Shown here: positions 45,716-54,081 of the stretch, piece after piece
How the letters are laid out: each line of letters begins with the position of its first letter
Position numbering within the stretch: the stretch's first letter is position 1
Source of the DNA: Paracoccus sp. MBLB3053
GTDB lineage: Bacteria; Pseudomonadota; Alphaproteobacteria; Rhodobacterales; Rhodobacteraceae
DNA: 64,000 nt
Reading direction: 5' to 3'
NCBI RefSeq assembly: GCF_031822435.1
Contig: NZ_JAVQLW010000004.1
Location: 272,744 to 336,743 of the forward strand
Program-made: the position numbers and the translations under genes
The notes under the pieces: model-generated
Database searches by the model: none
The model's input: the letters and a program-made list of their open reading frames with translations, nothing else
What the model was told of the DNA's origin: nothing

Positions 45716-46110
45716 ATGTGGACCTGGAGCAGCGCCTCCCTGCGCGGGATCCGTTGCGCCAGATCCATTAAGTGGTGAATGACGCGCTCGCCAGTCGCAA
45801 CGGTGAATTCGAACGGCTTTGCCATGGGCAGCCGTCCCTCGATCGCCCACTGATCCGGGCCTGATTGCTGCGGATCCTGCTTTCGATCCGCTCCGAGCGG
45901 CGGCTGATGAACAGGTGCATTATAAGCTGCTGTTCTGCTGGTTTGTCGGCCTCGGGACCTAAGGTTTTCACCAAAGACCGCGACCGATTGTTGACGACCG
46001 AGATTTCGCGCAAGGTGATGGCCGCAATCCTGGCGCATCGCGACATGGCACCGCTTTCGTCGGATGGGCATTTCTCGGTCGCCGGTCCGCTCATCAAGAA
46101 AGCCAGCGAT
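45716..46110 (+). pseudogene. Decayed IS5-family transposase (N-terminal half)
   Basis: One frame reads VDLEQRLPARDPLRQIH, stop, VVNDALASRNGEFERL, then another stop, then LLSIRSERRLMN, VFTKDRDRLLTTEISRKVM and LSSDGHFSVAGPLIKKAS. This follows the N-terminal part of IS5-type transposases in order, with two in-frame stops and small internal losses. It is cut off where the next transposase remnant begins. No terminal repeats were identified. Confidence 0.8.
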
Positions 46111-46480
46111 GGTGTGGATGGCCCCACCATCGGCTTCGATCCTGCCAAGAATGTCTTTCAGGTTCCCAGAGTGGACGCGTAAGGCGCGATTCTCTGCCGG
46201 CTTCAGTTGCGAAGGTTGCAGGTCATGGCGTTAATCTCGCGGTTGGAGCCCTGCCTCGTCGACAACGTCGATCGGCTGCTCGAGGCGGCCCGTGATGTGC
46301 CCGCTGCGGCAGTTCCTGCGCTTGACGTGCTCGCCGGGCAGTTGCGTGACACACAGGCGCGAATTGAGAAAATCACTGTGCGGATCGGCAAGATTCAGGG
46401 CGAAGACCAGCTGGCCCGGATCAGCGCGAGACGGGGGCGTCGAAAGGTTGCGTCAGATCGGGCAACGGACTGGCTCGACC
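46111..46480 (+). pseudogene. Decayed IS110-family transposase fragment
   Basis: In the same frame as the IS5 remnant, the sequence GPTIGFDPAKNVFQVPRVDA matches the start of IS110-type transposases (DEDD catalytic domain). An in-frame TAA (46180) and LQLRRLQVMALISRLEPCLV follow. It then jumps to a later part of the family (VPALDVLAGQLRDTQARIEKI), so the middle is deleted. Confidence 0.75.
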
Positions 46481-46829
46481 GGATGATCGTCCGCAAGCCC
46501 CTGAAGGTCGTGGCGCCGGCATCGGACCGGCAAGGCTTTGAGATGGTGGGGCGCAGTGTGAGGTGATGGCACAGTAACGGAAACACAGCTGAACGGGACA
46601 CCCTGTTCGGACCGGAGCGCCTCAGAGCGCGTGCCATTGATCGGGACCCGATCGCCGGCGGACGTCATCAGGGCGCGCAGCTGTAAGCTCGCTGGATCTT
46701 GGACGCCGTTTAGATGGCCGCCACCGACCAGATGCCGGATCAAACAATGCTCTTCAATGGCAAACGGGGGGTCGATGAAGAACTCCACCAGCAGGACAAG
46801 GCGATCTCCGAAGAAGACGACGATCCTGT

Positions 46830-47440
46830 AGACCCGTCAGTTACCAGCGTGCGCACGAGAAATGGTCGGCTTCATTTGGGCCATCGCACGCGCCGTGACG
46901 TCGGTACTGGGCGCCACCAGGCAGAAGGCAGCATAGAAAGGACCAGCTCCTTCGGCCCGCTGATCCGCAAAGAGTTGAGACGGGTGGTCAAAGCGCACAG
47001 TCGTCAGCCAGGGCCGGCAGGCGACCGTCCAACCCATCTTCCCGCGATAGAGGCGGCTGTGGCGCACCAGGACCCCCTGCAGGCGTTATCGGGCCTTGCC
47101 GGTGACGCGCATCGCTGCCGCGCAGTCGCATATGGCCTCATGCGCCGCATTCGGAACCCAGACCGCGGTCATCTCGCCCGCCCGGTGCGGCTTCGCCAGT
47201 ATGACGGCATCACGGCGGTCCGTCTTCACGCGGTCACCAGCCATCACGGGGTTCAGCGACGGCGCGACGACCTGGCGATGAAGGTCATAGCCGCATCGGC
47301 CGGCTTCATCGCAGAAGTGGAACTTGCCGCCGCCGACAACCGGTTTCTCTGCAAGCTTTCGAACGTGCTCGGCGCGGTGCGGCATCGGCCAGGCACGACG
47401 GTCAAATCATGGCTGCATTGTCGAAGGCTGTCGAGCCACC
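46830..47440 (-). pseudogene. Second decayed IS110-family transposase, opposite strand
   Basis: On the complement, VRKLAEKPVVGGGKFHFCDEAGRCGY, VVAPSLNPVMAGDRVKTDRRDAVILA, HRAGEMTAVWVPNAAHEAI and, after a stop, RLYRGKMGWTVACRPWLTTV follow the IS110 (IS1111-like) order. There is a short internal deletion before VVAPSL, one in-frame stop and no C-terminal half. It is a different element from the remnant at 46111. Between the two, 46481-46829, I see no recognisable gene. Confidence 0.8.
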
Positions 47441-47475
47441 CTGATCGTCCGGTCGAGCCGTTCCTGCCGCGCGCT

Positions 47476-48717
47476 TTACCGCGCCCATTCACCCTTGCGG
47501 AAGACCGGCACACGGGTGCCATCGGCGCGGATCCCGTCGATATCGGTATCCGGCCCGCCGATCATCCAGTCGACATGGATCATCGAGCTGTTGCCGCCCT
47601 GCGCCGCGATCTGCTCGGGCGACAGCGCGGCGCCCTCGAGGAAGCACTTGGAATAGCATTGCCCCATCGCGATATGGCAGGCCGCATTCTCATCGAACAG
47701 CGTGTTGTAGAAAAGCAGTCCCGTCTGCGAGATCGGCGAACTGAAAGGAACCAGCGCGACCTCGCCCAGGCGGCGGGCGCCCTCGTCGCTGTCGATCATG
47801 TTCAGAAGCACGGTCTCGCCCTTGCTCGAACGCGCCTCGACGGCGCGGCCGGCCTCGAAGCGCATCTCGATGTCCTCGATCAGCGCGCCGTTATAGGACA
47901 GGGGCTTGGTTGCGCGCACGGTGCCGCTGACGCGATGGGCATGCGGCGTGGTGAACACCTCTTCGGTCGGGATATTCGGGTTGCAGGCCACGCCGTTCTG
48001 CGCGACCGAGGCCCCGCCATGCCATTCATGGCCATCGGCCAGCCCGACCATCAGGTCGGTGCCCGGACCCGAGAAATGCAGCGCGTCGAAGCGTTCGTCG
48101 TTCAGCCAGGCCGAGCGCGCCCGCAAGGCGGCGTTATGCGCCGCCCAGGCCGCGACCGGATCGTCATTCGTCACGCGCGAGGCCGCGAAAATCGCCTCGG
48201 CCAGCTTCAGCACGGCCTCGTCTTCGGGCAGGTCGGGAAAGACCTGCCGGGCCCAGCCGACAGTCGGATAAGCGGCAATGGTCCAGTTGATCGCGAAATT
48301 CGCGATCTTCTCGAGCGCGGGCTTGTAGGCCAGCGAATTGGCCTTGTTGGCGCGTGAGACCTTGGCCGGATCTTCGGCGGCAAGCGCCATCGGATCGGCG
48401 CCGGCGATCGCCATGCGCGCCGCGCCGCCCTCGAAAGCCTGCGCCATGCCGCGGTAAAGCCAGTCCGGCGCACGCTCGAAGCTGGCATCCTGACCATGCC
48501 GGAAGCGGGCGCGGGATATGTCATCATCCGACAGAACCGGCGTCACCAGACCGGCGCCCGCGCGATAGGCGCTCGCCGCGATCTCGCGGACCAGGGGCAG
48601 CGCCTCGACCGGTGCGGTCAGCACCAGATCCTGGCCCGGCTGCAGATTGAGGCCGACCCGCACCGCAACATCGGCAAGCCGGGCAAGAAGGACGGGATCG
48701 GGGGCGCGGGCGGTCAT
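47476..48717 (-). CDS. M29-family metallo-aminopeptidase
   Basis: 413 aa of the thermophilic aminopeptidase (AmpS/PepS) type. The typical N-terminal layout is present (VGLNLQPGQDLVLTAPVEALPLVREIAASAYRAG). Metal-binding parts include NIPTEEVFTTPH, a glutamate in SSKGET-LLNMIDSDEGARRLGE-like EVALVPFSSPIS, and the late HVDWMIGG aspartate region. These cytoplasmic enzymes use two divalent metals to remove N-terminal residues. The gene is intact although transposase debris lies immediately downstream. Confidence 0.86.
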   Translation of the reverse strand: MTARAPDPVLLARLADVAVRVGLNLQPGQDLVLTAPVEALPLVREIAASAYRAGAGLVTPVLSDDDISRARFRHGQDASFERAPDWLYRGMAQAFEGGAARMAIAGADPMALAAEDPAKVSRANKANSLAYKPALEKIANFAINWTIAAYPTVGWARQVFPDLPEDEAVLKLAEAIFAASRVTNDDPVAAWAAHNAALRARSAWLNDERFDALHFSGPGTDLMVGLADGHEWHGGASVAQNGVACNPNIPTEEVFTTPHAHRVSGTVRATKPLSYNGALIEDIEMRFEAGRAVEARSSKGETVLLNMIDSDEGARRLGEVALVPFSSPISQTGLLFYNTLFDENAACHIAMGQCYSKCFLEGAALSPEQIAAQGGNSSMIHVDWMIGGPDTDIDGIRADGTRVPVFRKGEWAR

Positions 48718-48846
48718 GGTGGCTCCTTGGGCAGGCTGCCCGTCATGGCGGGCTGACTTGGCAACCTGCCGATAACCACGGCAAGATCAAGAGAAACGTC
48801 ATGCGGCCTTCGACCGAACGCGTTTCTCGGCGGCCCGTGCCGTTCG

Positions 48847-49404
48847 CTATGCCAGCCGGTCCAGAACGAAGTCTGCCCGCCCTTCGACGCCGATCTTCGG
48901 CAAGGTGATCGGCGCATAACCGAGGCGGCGATAGGCGGCGACCAAGCGGTGGTATTCCGCGACGGCCTCGCCTAGGTCGTGCTGACGTTCATCGTCCGTC
49001 GCGTAGATTTCCGGCCAGGGCGGGGTCAGAAAGACATTCCCGTGGAATCGCCCGGTGCCGCGCAAGACTTCCGATGCCGGAGTCCCCGCCGCATGTTCGA
49101 GCGCCACGGCGGCGTCGATCAGGCCGCGGTCGAAGAAGACCCAGCCCTTCGCGTCCTTGAGCCGTTCCCGGTCTGCGAGCGCCAGAGCGATGGCCCGCCG
49201 CGCGAAGGCCTCAGGATCGATCCATGGCAGCGCCCTGCCCTTGCCGCGCAGTTCTTCCGCGACGATCCTGCGACCCGGCTCGGAAACCGTGGCGTAACCC
49301 CGCCGTCCAAGCGCTGCCAGAAGCGTCGATTTCCCACCGCCCGAGCAGCCCGACAGGATGACATGCCTGTTCGCGCCCTCGGGCGGCATCACATACTGCG
49401 TCAT
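48847..49404 (-). CDS. AAA-family ATPase/kinase-like protein (AAA_28 type)
   Basis: 185 aa. A P-loop GCSGGGKST lies near the N-terminus (VILSGCSGGGKSTLLAALGRRGY). WVFFDRGLIDA supplies the Walker B-like aspartate, and FLTPPWPEIYATDDERQ resembles the lid region of nucleotide-kinase-like AAA_28 proteins. The function of the family is poorly known; several are predicted small-molecule kinases. It is on the same strand as its neighbours on both sides, with 99-130 bp gaps, so it may be a single gene. Confidence 0.78.
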   Translation of the reverse strand: MTQYVMPPEGANRHVILSGCSGGGKSTLLAALGRRGYATVSEPGRRIVAEELRGKGRALPWIDPEAFARRAIALALADRERLKDAKGWVFFDRGLIDAAVALEHAAGTPASEVLRGTGRFHGNVFLTPPWPEIYATDDERQHDLGEAVAEYHRLVAAYRRLGYAPITLPKIGVEGRADFVLDRLA

Positions 49405-49503
49405 GCGCGCGCCTCGGGTGCCCCGGAGCGTTCAAATGCGGCGCCCCTCGTGAGCACCGGCAATCGCGCACATGGCCTCCGGGCATCGACCATCCTTCGC
49501 CCC

Positions 49504-50931
49504 TTACGCCCCGATCAATTGCCAGAACCCATATTTGCGCCCGTGCTTCTGCCTGAGCCTGTCCACGAATTGCGGATGGGTCGCAAACCGACCGTAGTCT
49601 TCGATGGCGGGCTCGCTGGACTTGCATTCCGCAAGATGGCGGGCGGCGTAGCGGTAGCGCTTCGACTTTCCGCGATCGAGCGTGTCCTCGATCATGGCCC
49701 GTCGCATCAGCGTGGCGGCAAGGGGATGATGGGCCTCGAGCGCTTCGGACGCACTCGTCAGCAACTCGTAGAAATCCCCGTCCAACGCGTCGGCCCGCGC
49801 CAGCACGAGGCGCGCGGCGCGATCATGCGCGGGCCATCTGATCAGGAAATACAGGGCCGCGGCCAGGTCGGGATGGGCCTCGGCCAGGTTCAGCGCCTTC
49901 TCCTCGGCCTCGATATCGTCGAAATCGGGAAGCAGCTTGAGGTATTTGCGCAGGCTCTGGCCGTCGAGGACCTCTTCGAATGCCCGCCATAGATGCGCCT
50001 TCAACTCGTCCCCCCTGCCCTCCCGCTCGAGACATTCGGCATGGATCTCGTCGAGTTCGTCGCGGAAGTTCCGGCCCTTGTCGGCCAGCCGCGCCTGCGA
50101 GACGATATCAGCAGCCTCATCGACCCGACCGGCATCGAGCAGGCGCCGCGCGACATCCGGCGCGATGGTTCCGTAGGTCAGCTGCTCGGCGGAATAGCGC
50201 GCCATATAGGCATCGACATCGCCCTGCGCATCCGCGATATCCGCCAGGATGACCGATGCGGTCGCGGCACGGCTGCGACGCACGCTCTCTTCGGGGTTGG
50301 TGGCGCGGCCGTAGCCGCGAAAGCGCTGCAGTTCCGATACGGTCGGCGGCGAGGCCTGCCAGGCCGTCGTGATCTTCTTCAGATGTTCAAGCCCGGAATG
50401 GCCAAGATTTCCCGCCAGAGCCGGGATGATGTCATCGAACTCACCATGGCCGGCATCGCTGACGGCATCGAGGATCCGCTCGGCCAGCGCATCGGGCGAC
50501 ATGGTGAATTTAGGCGACAGTCGCGCGATGACCTGGACGGCCTCATGCAGGACATCGCCGATCGCGCCATTGCTGTCATCGGTGCGGGCGTGGATCGACG
50601 GGGCCAATTGCAGAAGGGCCCAGAGCAGTTCGAAGGCCTCGTTCGCGTCATGCGGGGCGACGGTGTTCTCGATCATCGCAAGAAGGCCGTGCAGGTCCTT
50701 CACCAGGGCCTTCTGGCCCCGCCAATTGACGAAGCTGCTTGAGCGGCGCAGCGAGGCGAAACGCTTGCGGATATCCGCCGCCACATCCTTGGGACCCTGC
50801 GCGGCGCTGAGTTCCATCCGGGCCCGCCGCTGCAGCGCAGCACTGCCCTGCACCAGGTCCATCACCAGGGCGGCGAGCCGTTCCGCCCCCAGCTTTTCGA
50901 GATTGTCGCGGTTGAGGGTCTTCTTGGACAT
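49504..50931 (-). CDS. Hypothetical helical-repeat protein (DUF6880-like)
   Basis: 475 aa, soluble, mostly helical, with many acidic and arginine-rich helices resembling TPR-like repeats (LLDAGRVDEAADIVSQARLAD; ALNLAEAHPDLAAALYFLI; RHLAECKSSEPAIEDYGRF). The N-terminus MSKKTLNRDNLEKLGAERLAALVMDL and the C-terminus KHGRKYGFW are features I associate with the DUF6880 family, whose role is unknown. No catalytic motif, signal or membrane segment is seen. Confidence 0.7.
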   Translation of the reverse strand: MSKKTLNRDNLEKLGAERLAALVMDLVQGSAALQRRARMELSAAQGPKDVAADIRKRFASLRRSSSFVNWRGQKALVKDLHGLLAMIENTVAPHDANEAFELLWALLQLAPSIHARTDDSNGAIGDVLHEAVQVIARLSPKFTMSPDALAERILDAVSDAGHGEFDDIIPALAGNLGHSGLEHLKKITTAWQASPPTVSELQRFRGYGRATNPEESVRRSRAATASVILADIADAQGDVDAYMARYSAEQLTYGTIAPDVARRLLDAGRVDEAADIVSQARLADKGRNFRDELDEIHAECLEREGRGDELKAHLWRAFEEVLDGQSLRKYLKLLPDFDDIEAEEKALNLAEAHPDLAAALYFLIRWPAHDRAARLVLARADALDGDFYELLTSASEALEAHHPLAATLMRRAMIEDTLDRGKSKRYRYAARHLAECKSSEPAIEDYGRFATHPQFVDRLRQKHGRKYGFWQLIGA

Positions 50932-51419
50932 GGGGGAAAGGTCGGTTTTGAGGTGCTGAACTTGCTGCTATCTTTCAGAGCGGGCCCTGCGGATCAAATG
51001 GAAAGCCCCGCGGGCAGCAAACATTGCGCCTTCCGGCGCAACCCTGCGGCATTCGACGCACATTTGTTCCTGAAATGTTCCAAGCGTTTTCACGTGGCGG
51101 CAGCGTGAGGACCTTCTGCAAGCTCCTGACCCGAAGGCCGGACGCGATGCGGCAGCAGTTCCGTGACGATGTGGAAACCGGTGAGGATCTGGTAGAGGAG
51201 ACCGCGAACATTCCCCCGTTCGCTGCGATCTGGCCGGATGGGCTTGTCACGAAACTTCAGCGTTCGTTTGGATCTGGCGAGCATCGCATTGTGGATCGGT
51301 TGGGCAATTCCTCACTCAGTTACAAACGCGACCGCTTTCCAGTTCATTTCCCATGCCATCTGGCTCCATGCCCGGTTCGATCTGAGCCAACGCGAAGCGT
51401 AAAGGTGCTGCCGTGATCC
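50932..51419. other. Gene-free interval with no recognised content
   Basis: About 490 bp upstream of the DUF6880-like gene. Open frames exist on both strands (up to about 130 codons), but none resembles a family I know, and none has a ribosome-binding site. Given the transposase fragment next to it, this is probably decayed mobile DNA plus the promoter of the DUF6880-like gene. Confidence 0.4.
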
Positions 51420-51617
51420 TCAGCGGTCAAGATGAGGATGCCGTTTGCGCCACTTCGCAACTGTCTTGGGATTGACGCCCAGATCCCGGCTGAGAGTCGC
51501 GAGCGAAGCCTGCGATCGAAGGGCCTGCCCGCGGGTTTTAGGCTGGCCCCTGGGCAAGCTGACATTCGCTTCCGGCGCAGCCTTCTTATTACGGGCCCCC
51601 GCCCCGGGCTTTGGCAA
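51420..51617 (-). pseudogene. Fragment of an IS481-type transposase (N-terminal helix-turn-helix)
   Basis: On the complement, ALRSQASLATLSRDLGVNPKTVAKWRKRH is the helix-turn-helix found at the start of IS481-family transposases. The frame stops right after it, and no catalytic DDE domain follows. The remaining upstream residues (MPKPGAGARNKKAAPEANV) are low-complexity basic sequence. Confidence 0.7.
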
Positions 51618-51940
51618 TCCGCCATGTCAAGCGTGCCAGTATGCGATCCGATTACCTCTTACGGCTCTTGATCATCAGCGGCCCTGACGATCCGTTCCCG
51701 AGGGCAGTTGTTCTGTTCAGATCGCGGATCAACGAAGCTGATCTCGTGGCGGTCCAAAAGTGCAAAGGCATCGCTTTCGACATCGGCCTTGGCCCCGATC
51801 CTTCACGTGCCATAGCGGATGCGTTGATCCGCCGTGTAGCCCCGCATCGAATGGATGGGGCTTCGTAGGATGGGCTGCAGCCTGAAACCCTGCCACGCCT
51901 CGCAGGCATCTGCGCATTCACCGCGTCCCGTTCCCTGCCT
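51618..51940. other. Gene-free interval with no recognised content
   Basis: About 320 bp between two pseudogenes. One complement frame reads RIGAKADVESDAFALLDRHEISF, which looks like former coding sequence but matches no family I can name. Probably decayed DNA. Confidence 0.35.
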
Positions 51941-52427
51941 TCAAGATCCGGGATCGAGGGTGCCGTGATGTTTCTTGGCCGACATATCCCGCCCTTCGCC
52001 GTGATGTCTGGAAAAATCTCGGGCCAGTTCGGCCAACGTCAATTCCGCGAAGCGATCCAGCAGCAGGGGCTCGGCTTCGGCAAAGATCCCTTCCAGCGCT
52101 ACATTGATCGCCTGTTCGACCGGGCAATGGGGGCGTCGCTCCGGTTTGCGATGGCAAATATCGGAGGCTCGCCCAGGGCGTCGTGCAGCCTGCGCAGACC
52201 GACGTTGTAAAGCGAGGCCGAATTGCGCCATCCGTCTGCATGTCCTCTCTCGGCCGTCACGATCCCGCATCCCTGAGAAGGCCCATTCTGCGACGCACCA
52301 CGACCGGATTTGTGCCCAGGCACTGTGCCAGCGCCTTGGATGTCATAGGCCCGTTTTGCTGGACCATGTGCAGCACTGCGTGAAGAACCAGGGAAACTCG
52401 GCTGCCTCGTTTGATGTAATGATTGCT
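51941..52427 (-). pseudogene. Frameshifted Rrf2-family transcriptional regulator
   Basis: Three complement frames together spell one Rrf2 protein in order: RGSRVSLVLHAVLHMVQQNGPMTSKALAQCLGTNPVVVRRRMGLLRDAG (winged helix), then GHADGWRNSASLYNVGLRRLHDALGEPPIFAIANRSDAP, then CPVEQAINVALEGIFAEAEPLLLDRFAELTLAELARDF. Two frameshifts separate the pieces, and no good start codon remains (ATC where ATG is expected). The cysteine pattern of Fe-S sensors such as NsrR or IscR is not seen. It lies about 100 bp from the first partition palindrome. Confidence 0.8.
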
Positions 52428-52526
52428 GTTGCGATTTGATTTCGAGGTCAAGCGATCCTCTTGCCCTGCCGCGGGAGGCACTGCGGGATCACGGCCCGTT
52501 TCATCTTCCGCAATCGCGATCGGGAT

Positions 52527-52542
52527 GTTGACAGCTGTCAAC
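52527..52542. promoter_or_regulatory. parS-like partition palindrome, distal copy
   Basis: GTTGACAGCTGTCAAC, a perfect 16-bp palindrome matching the GTTNNNNGCNNNNAAC form known for repABC partition sites bound by RepB. It lies 200 bp downstream of repC. The second copy has exactly the same sequence 204 bp away. Confidence 0.85.
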
Positions 52543-52730
52543 TCAGTGCGAGGGTGGACGAAACGGATGTTTTCGACCAGACGATTGGCGGAGAGAGAGA
52601 ATGCCAAATTCGCGTTCTCGCAGGCCGGAGTTATGAGGACGGCGGCGCGGCCATCACGCGCGACCCCGTCGTGATGCGGATGGTTGCCGGCATGGATCAT
52701 TGCCATCCCTGAAACACCCCGACACTTGAA

Positions 52731-52746
52731 GTTGACAGCTGTCAAC
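52731..52746. promoter_or_regulatory. parS-like partition palindrome overlapping the repC stop codon
   Basis: The same perfect palindrome GTTGACAGCTGTCAAC. The TGA stop of repC (52744-52742) lies inside its right arm. A RepB-binding site at the end of repC is a known location in repABC plasmids. Confidence 0.87.
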
Positions 52747-53923
52747 TCTGGGGCTGCGCTTTGTTCGATTGCAACAAAGCCCGGATCATGGCAGCCGGTG
52801 ACACCTCGCCGCTGATTGACTTATCGCCCAGTACCCGCAGATATGCCCCCGGACGCCTGATCGTGGACACGCGTTCAAGAATGAAGGCAATCGCAATCGC
52901 GGCGGCGGGTTCCCCCATCTTCTGCCGAGTGGTGTCCCAGCTTTGCGTGTCGATTCCGAGCATGGGTCGAACAAAACTGGCGGCGTTCAGGAAATCTCGC
53001 CATGTCCGGATTGGTGTGGGGCTGAACTGGGTCAACTCTGGCACTGCCTTCAAGACTATTTTCAAGGGGAGATCATCTTTTGGCCTTCCCGATATTTTTG
53101 CCGCCTCATCCTCTGTGCAGCGTTCAGATTCTTGAAGATATGGTTCTGAATTCTGAATGTGCCGCTCATTTTGGGTGTCATCGCCGCTCGTTTTCTTTGC
53201 TCGAGAGGGAAGGAATTGGCCGATAGCCGTCAGCAGTGCGTTGACGCGGACGGCCAGTTCCTCGAGCTCGGGCAGCTCGAGTTTCCGGCGCAATTGGCGA
53301 TGCAAATCGGCCAGTCGCTCGGCAAGGCCCATGGTTCCGGAAACCGTACTATCGGCGGCATGGGTCATGAGCTTTGCGACGTCGCGCAGCTGAACGGTGA
53401 TCTTTTGCCGAATGGCCTGGCTCTGAATCCTGGCCTCGCGAGCATCCTCGGCGGCCTTGCTGACTTCGCTCCAGCGGATGAGCAGGGGGCGAAGGTCAAA
53501 GCCGAAGGCGATCCGGGCGTGGCCCGTGGAAGCCCGGGTCGCGTAGCGCTTGCCGTTCGGGCTGTCGTGCCGCAGGATCAGCCCGGCACCGACCAAAGCC
53601 GCCAGATGACGTCGCAGCGTGCTTTCCGGCATGCCATGGACCCGCCCCGAAAGCGACCGGTTCGAGGGAAAGACGATCAGCGCGTCATCATCCGTCAACA
53701 GTTTCGCAGGATGAAACGAGAGAAGCGCTGCCAGAACGGCCAGGTCGCGGTCGCTGATACCGAAGGCCTTTCGCGCCTCGGTGAGCTCGCGCAGCACAAG
53801 CCATTTGTCCGGCGTTTCGCATGGGGCAGGGGCCTCGGCAAGCTCTTGCCGTTGCAGATGGGCAGCCGTCACCGCCCGCCGCCCAAAGGGCGTCGTGGAA
53901 ATATGCCTCATTTTCGTAATCAC
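52742..53923 (-). CDS. repC: RepC replication initiator of a repABC plasmid
   Basis: 393 aa from a GTG at 53923; an in-frame ATG at 53911 is an alternative, and both have weak ribosome-binding sites, as expected for a gene under translational control. The N-terminal winged-helix part is typical (FGISDRDLAVLAALLSFHPAK; VFPSNRSLSGRVHGMPESTLRRHLAALVGAGLI). So is the C-terminal part (PTPIRTWRDFLNAASFVRPMLGID; GAYLRVLGDKSISGEVSPAAMI). RepC binds the origin, which in this plasmid class lies within repC itself, and limits copy number. It is separated from repB by 158 bp that hold the antisense RNA. Confidence 0.93.
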   Translation of the reverse strand: MITKMRHISTTPFGRRAVTAAHLQRQELAEAPAPCETPDKWLVLRELTEARKAFGISDRDLAVLAALLSFHPAKLLTDDDALIVFPSNRSLSGRVHGMPESTLRRHLAALVGAGLILRHDSPNGKRYATRASTGHARIAFGFDLRPLLIRWSEVSKAAEDAREARIQSQAIRQKITVQLRDVAKLMTHAADSTVSGTMGLAERLADLHRQLRRKLELPELEELAVRVNALLTAIGQFLPSRAKKTSGDDTQNERHIQNSEPYLQESERCTEDEAAKISGRPKDDLPLKIVLKAVPELTQFSPTPIRTWRDFLNAASFVRPMLGIDTQSWDTTRQKMGEPAAAIAIAFILERVSTIRRPGAYLRVLGDKSISGEVSPAAMIRALLQSNKAQPQS

Positions 53924-53958
53924 TAGGCAATAAGGTCTCGCCCGCAGGGAAACATGCG

Positions 53959-53974
53959 GTTGACATCTGTCAAC
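53959..53974. promoter_or_regulatory. parS-like palindrome with one mismatch, forming the -35 region of the antisense RNA promoter
   Basis: GTTGACATCTGTCAAC differs from the two perfect copies by one central base (T for G). Its TTGACA (53960-53965) is followed by a 17-18 bp spacer and CTATCT/TATCTT (53983-53989), which reads as a sigma-70 promoter on the + strand pointing into the repB-repC gap. The TTGACA is built into the palindrome itself. Confidence 0.7.
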
Positions 53975-53994
53975 TTTTGCCGCTATCTTCGAGG

Positions 53995-54046
53995 TGCTAG
54001 ATCGAGAGAACGGCCCTTCGGGATTTTCCTGGGGGGCTTTTCTTTT
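53995..54046 (+). ncRNA. Predicted counter-transcribed RNA controlling repC
   Basis: In repABC plasmids, a small antisense RNA from the repB-repC gap represses repC. Here, on the strand opposite to repABC, a promoter (TTGACA...CTATCT) is followed about 25-60 bp later by a terminator. GCCCTTC (54013-54019) pairs with GGGGGGC (54031-54037, two G-U pairs), loop of 11, then TTTTCTTTT. The predicted transcript is about 50 nt, the size of known repABC antisense RNAs. Start position is approximate. Confidence 0.7.
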
Positions 54047-54081
54047 GCCTTGTCGTGCCTCCTTGTTGTTACTGCTCGGTT

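Noticed and set aside
46111..47440. An active IS110 element with its guide RNA
   Set aside because: Both IS110 remnants have in-frame stops and large deletions, so neither encodes a working recombinase.
53690..54060. A separate small gene in the repB-repC gap
   Set aside because: The gap is explained by the antisense RNA, its promoter palindrome and terminator; the short frames have no ribosome-binding site.
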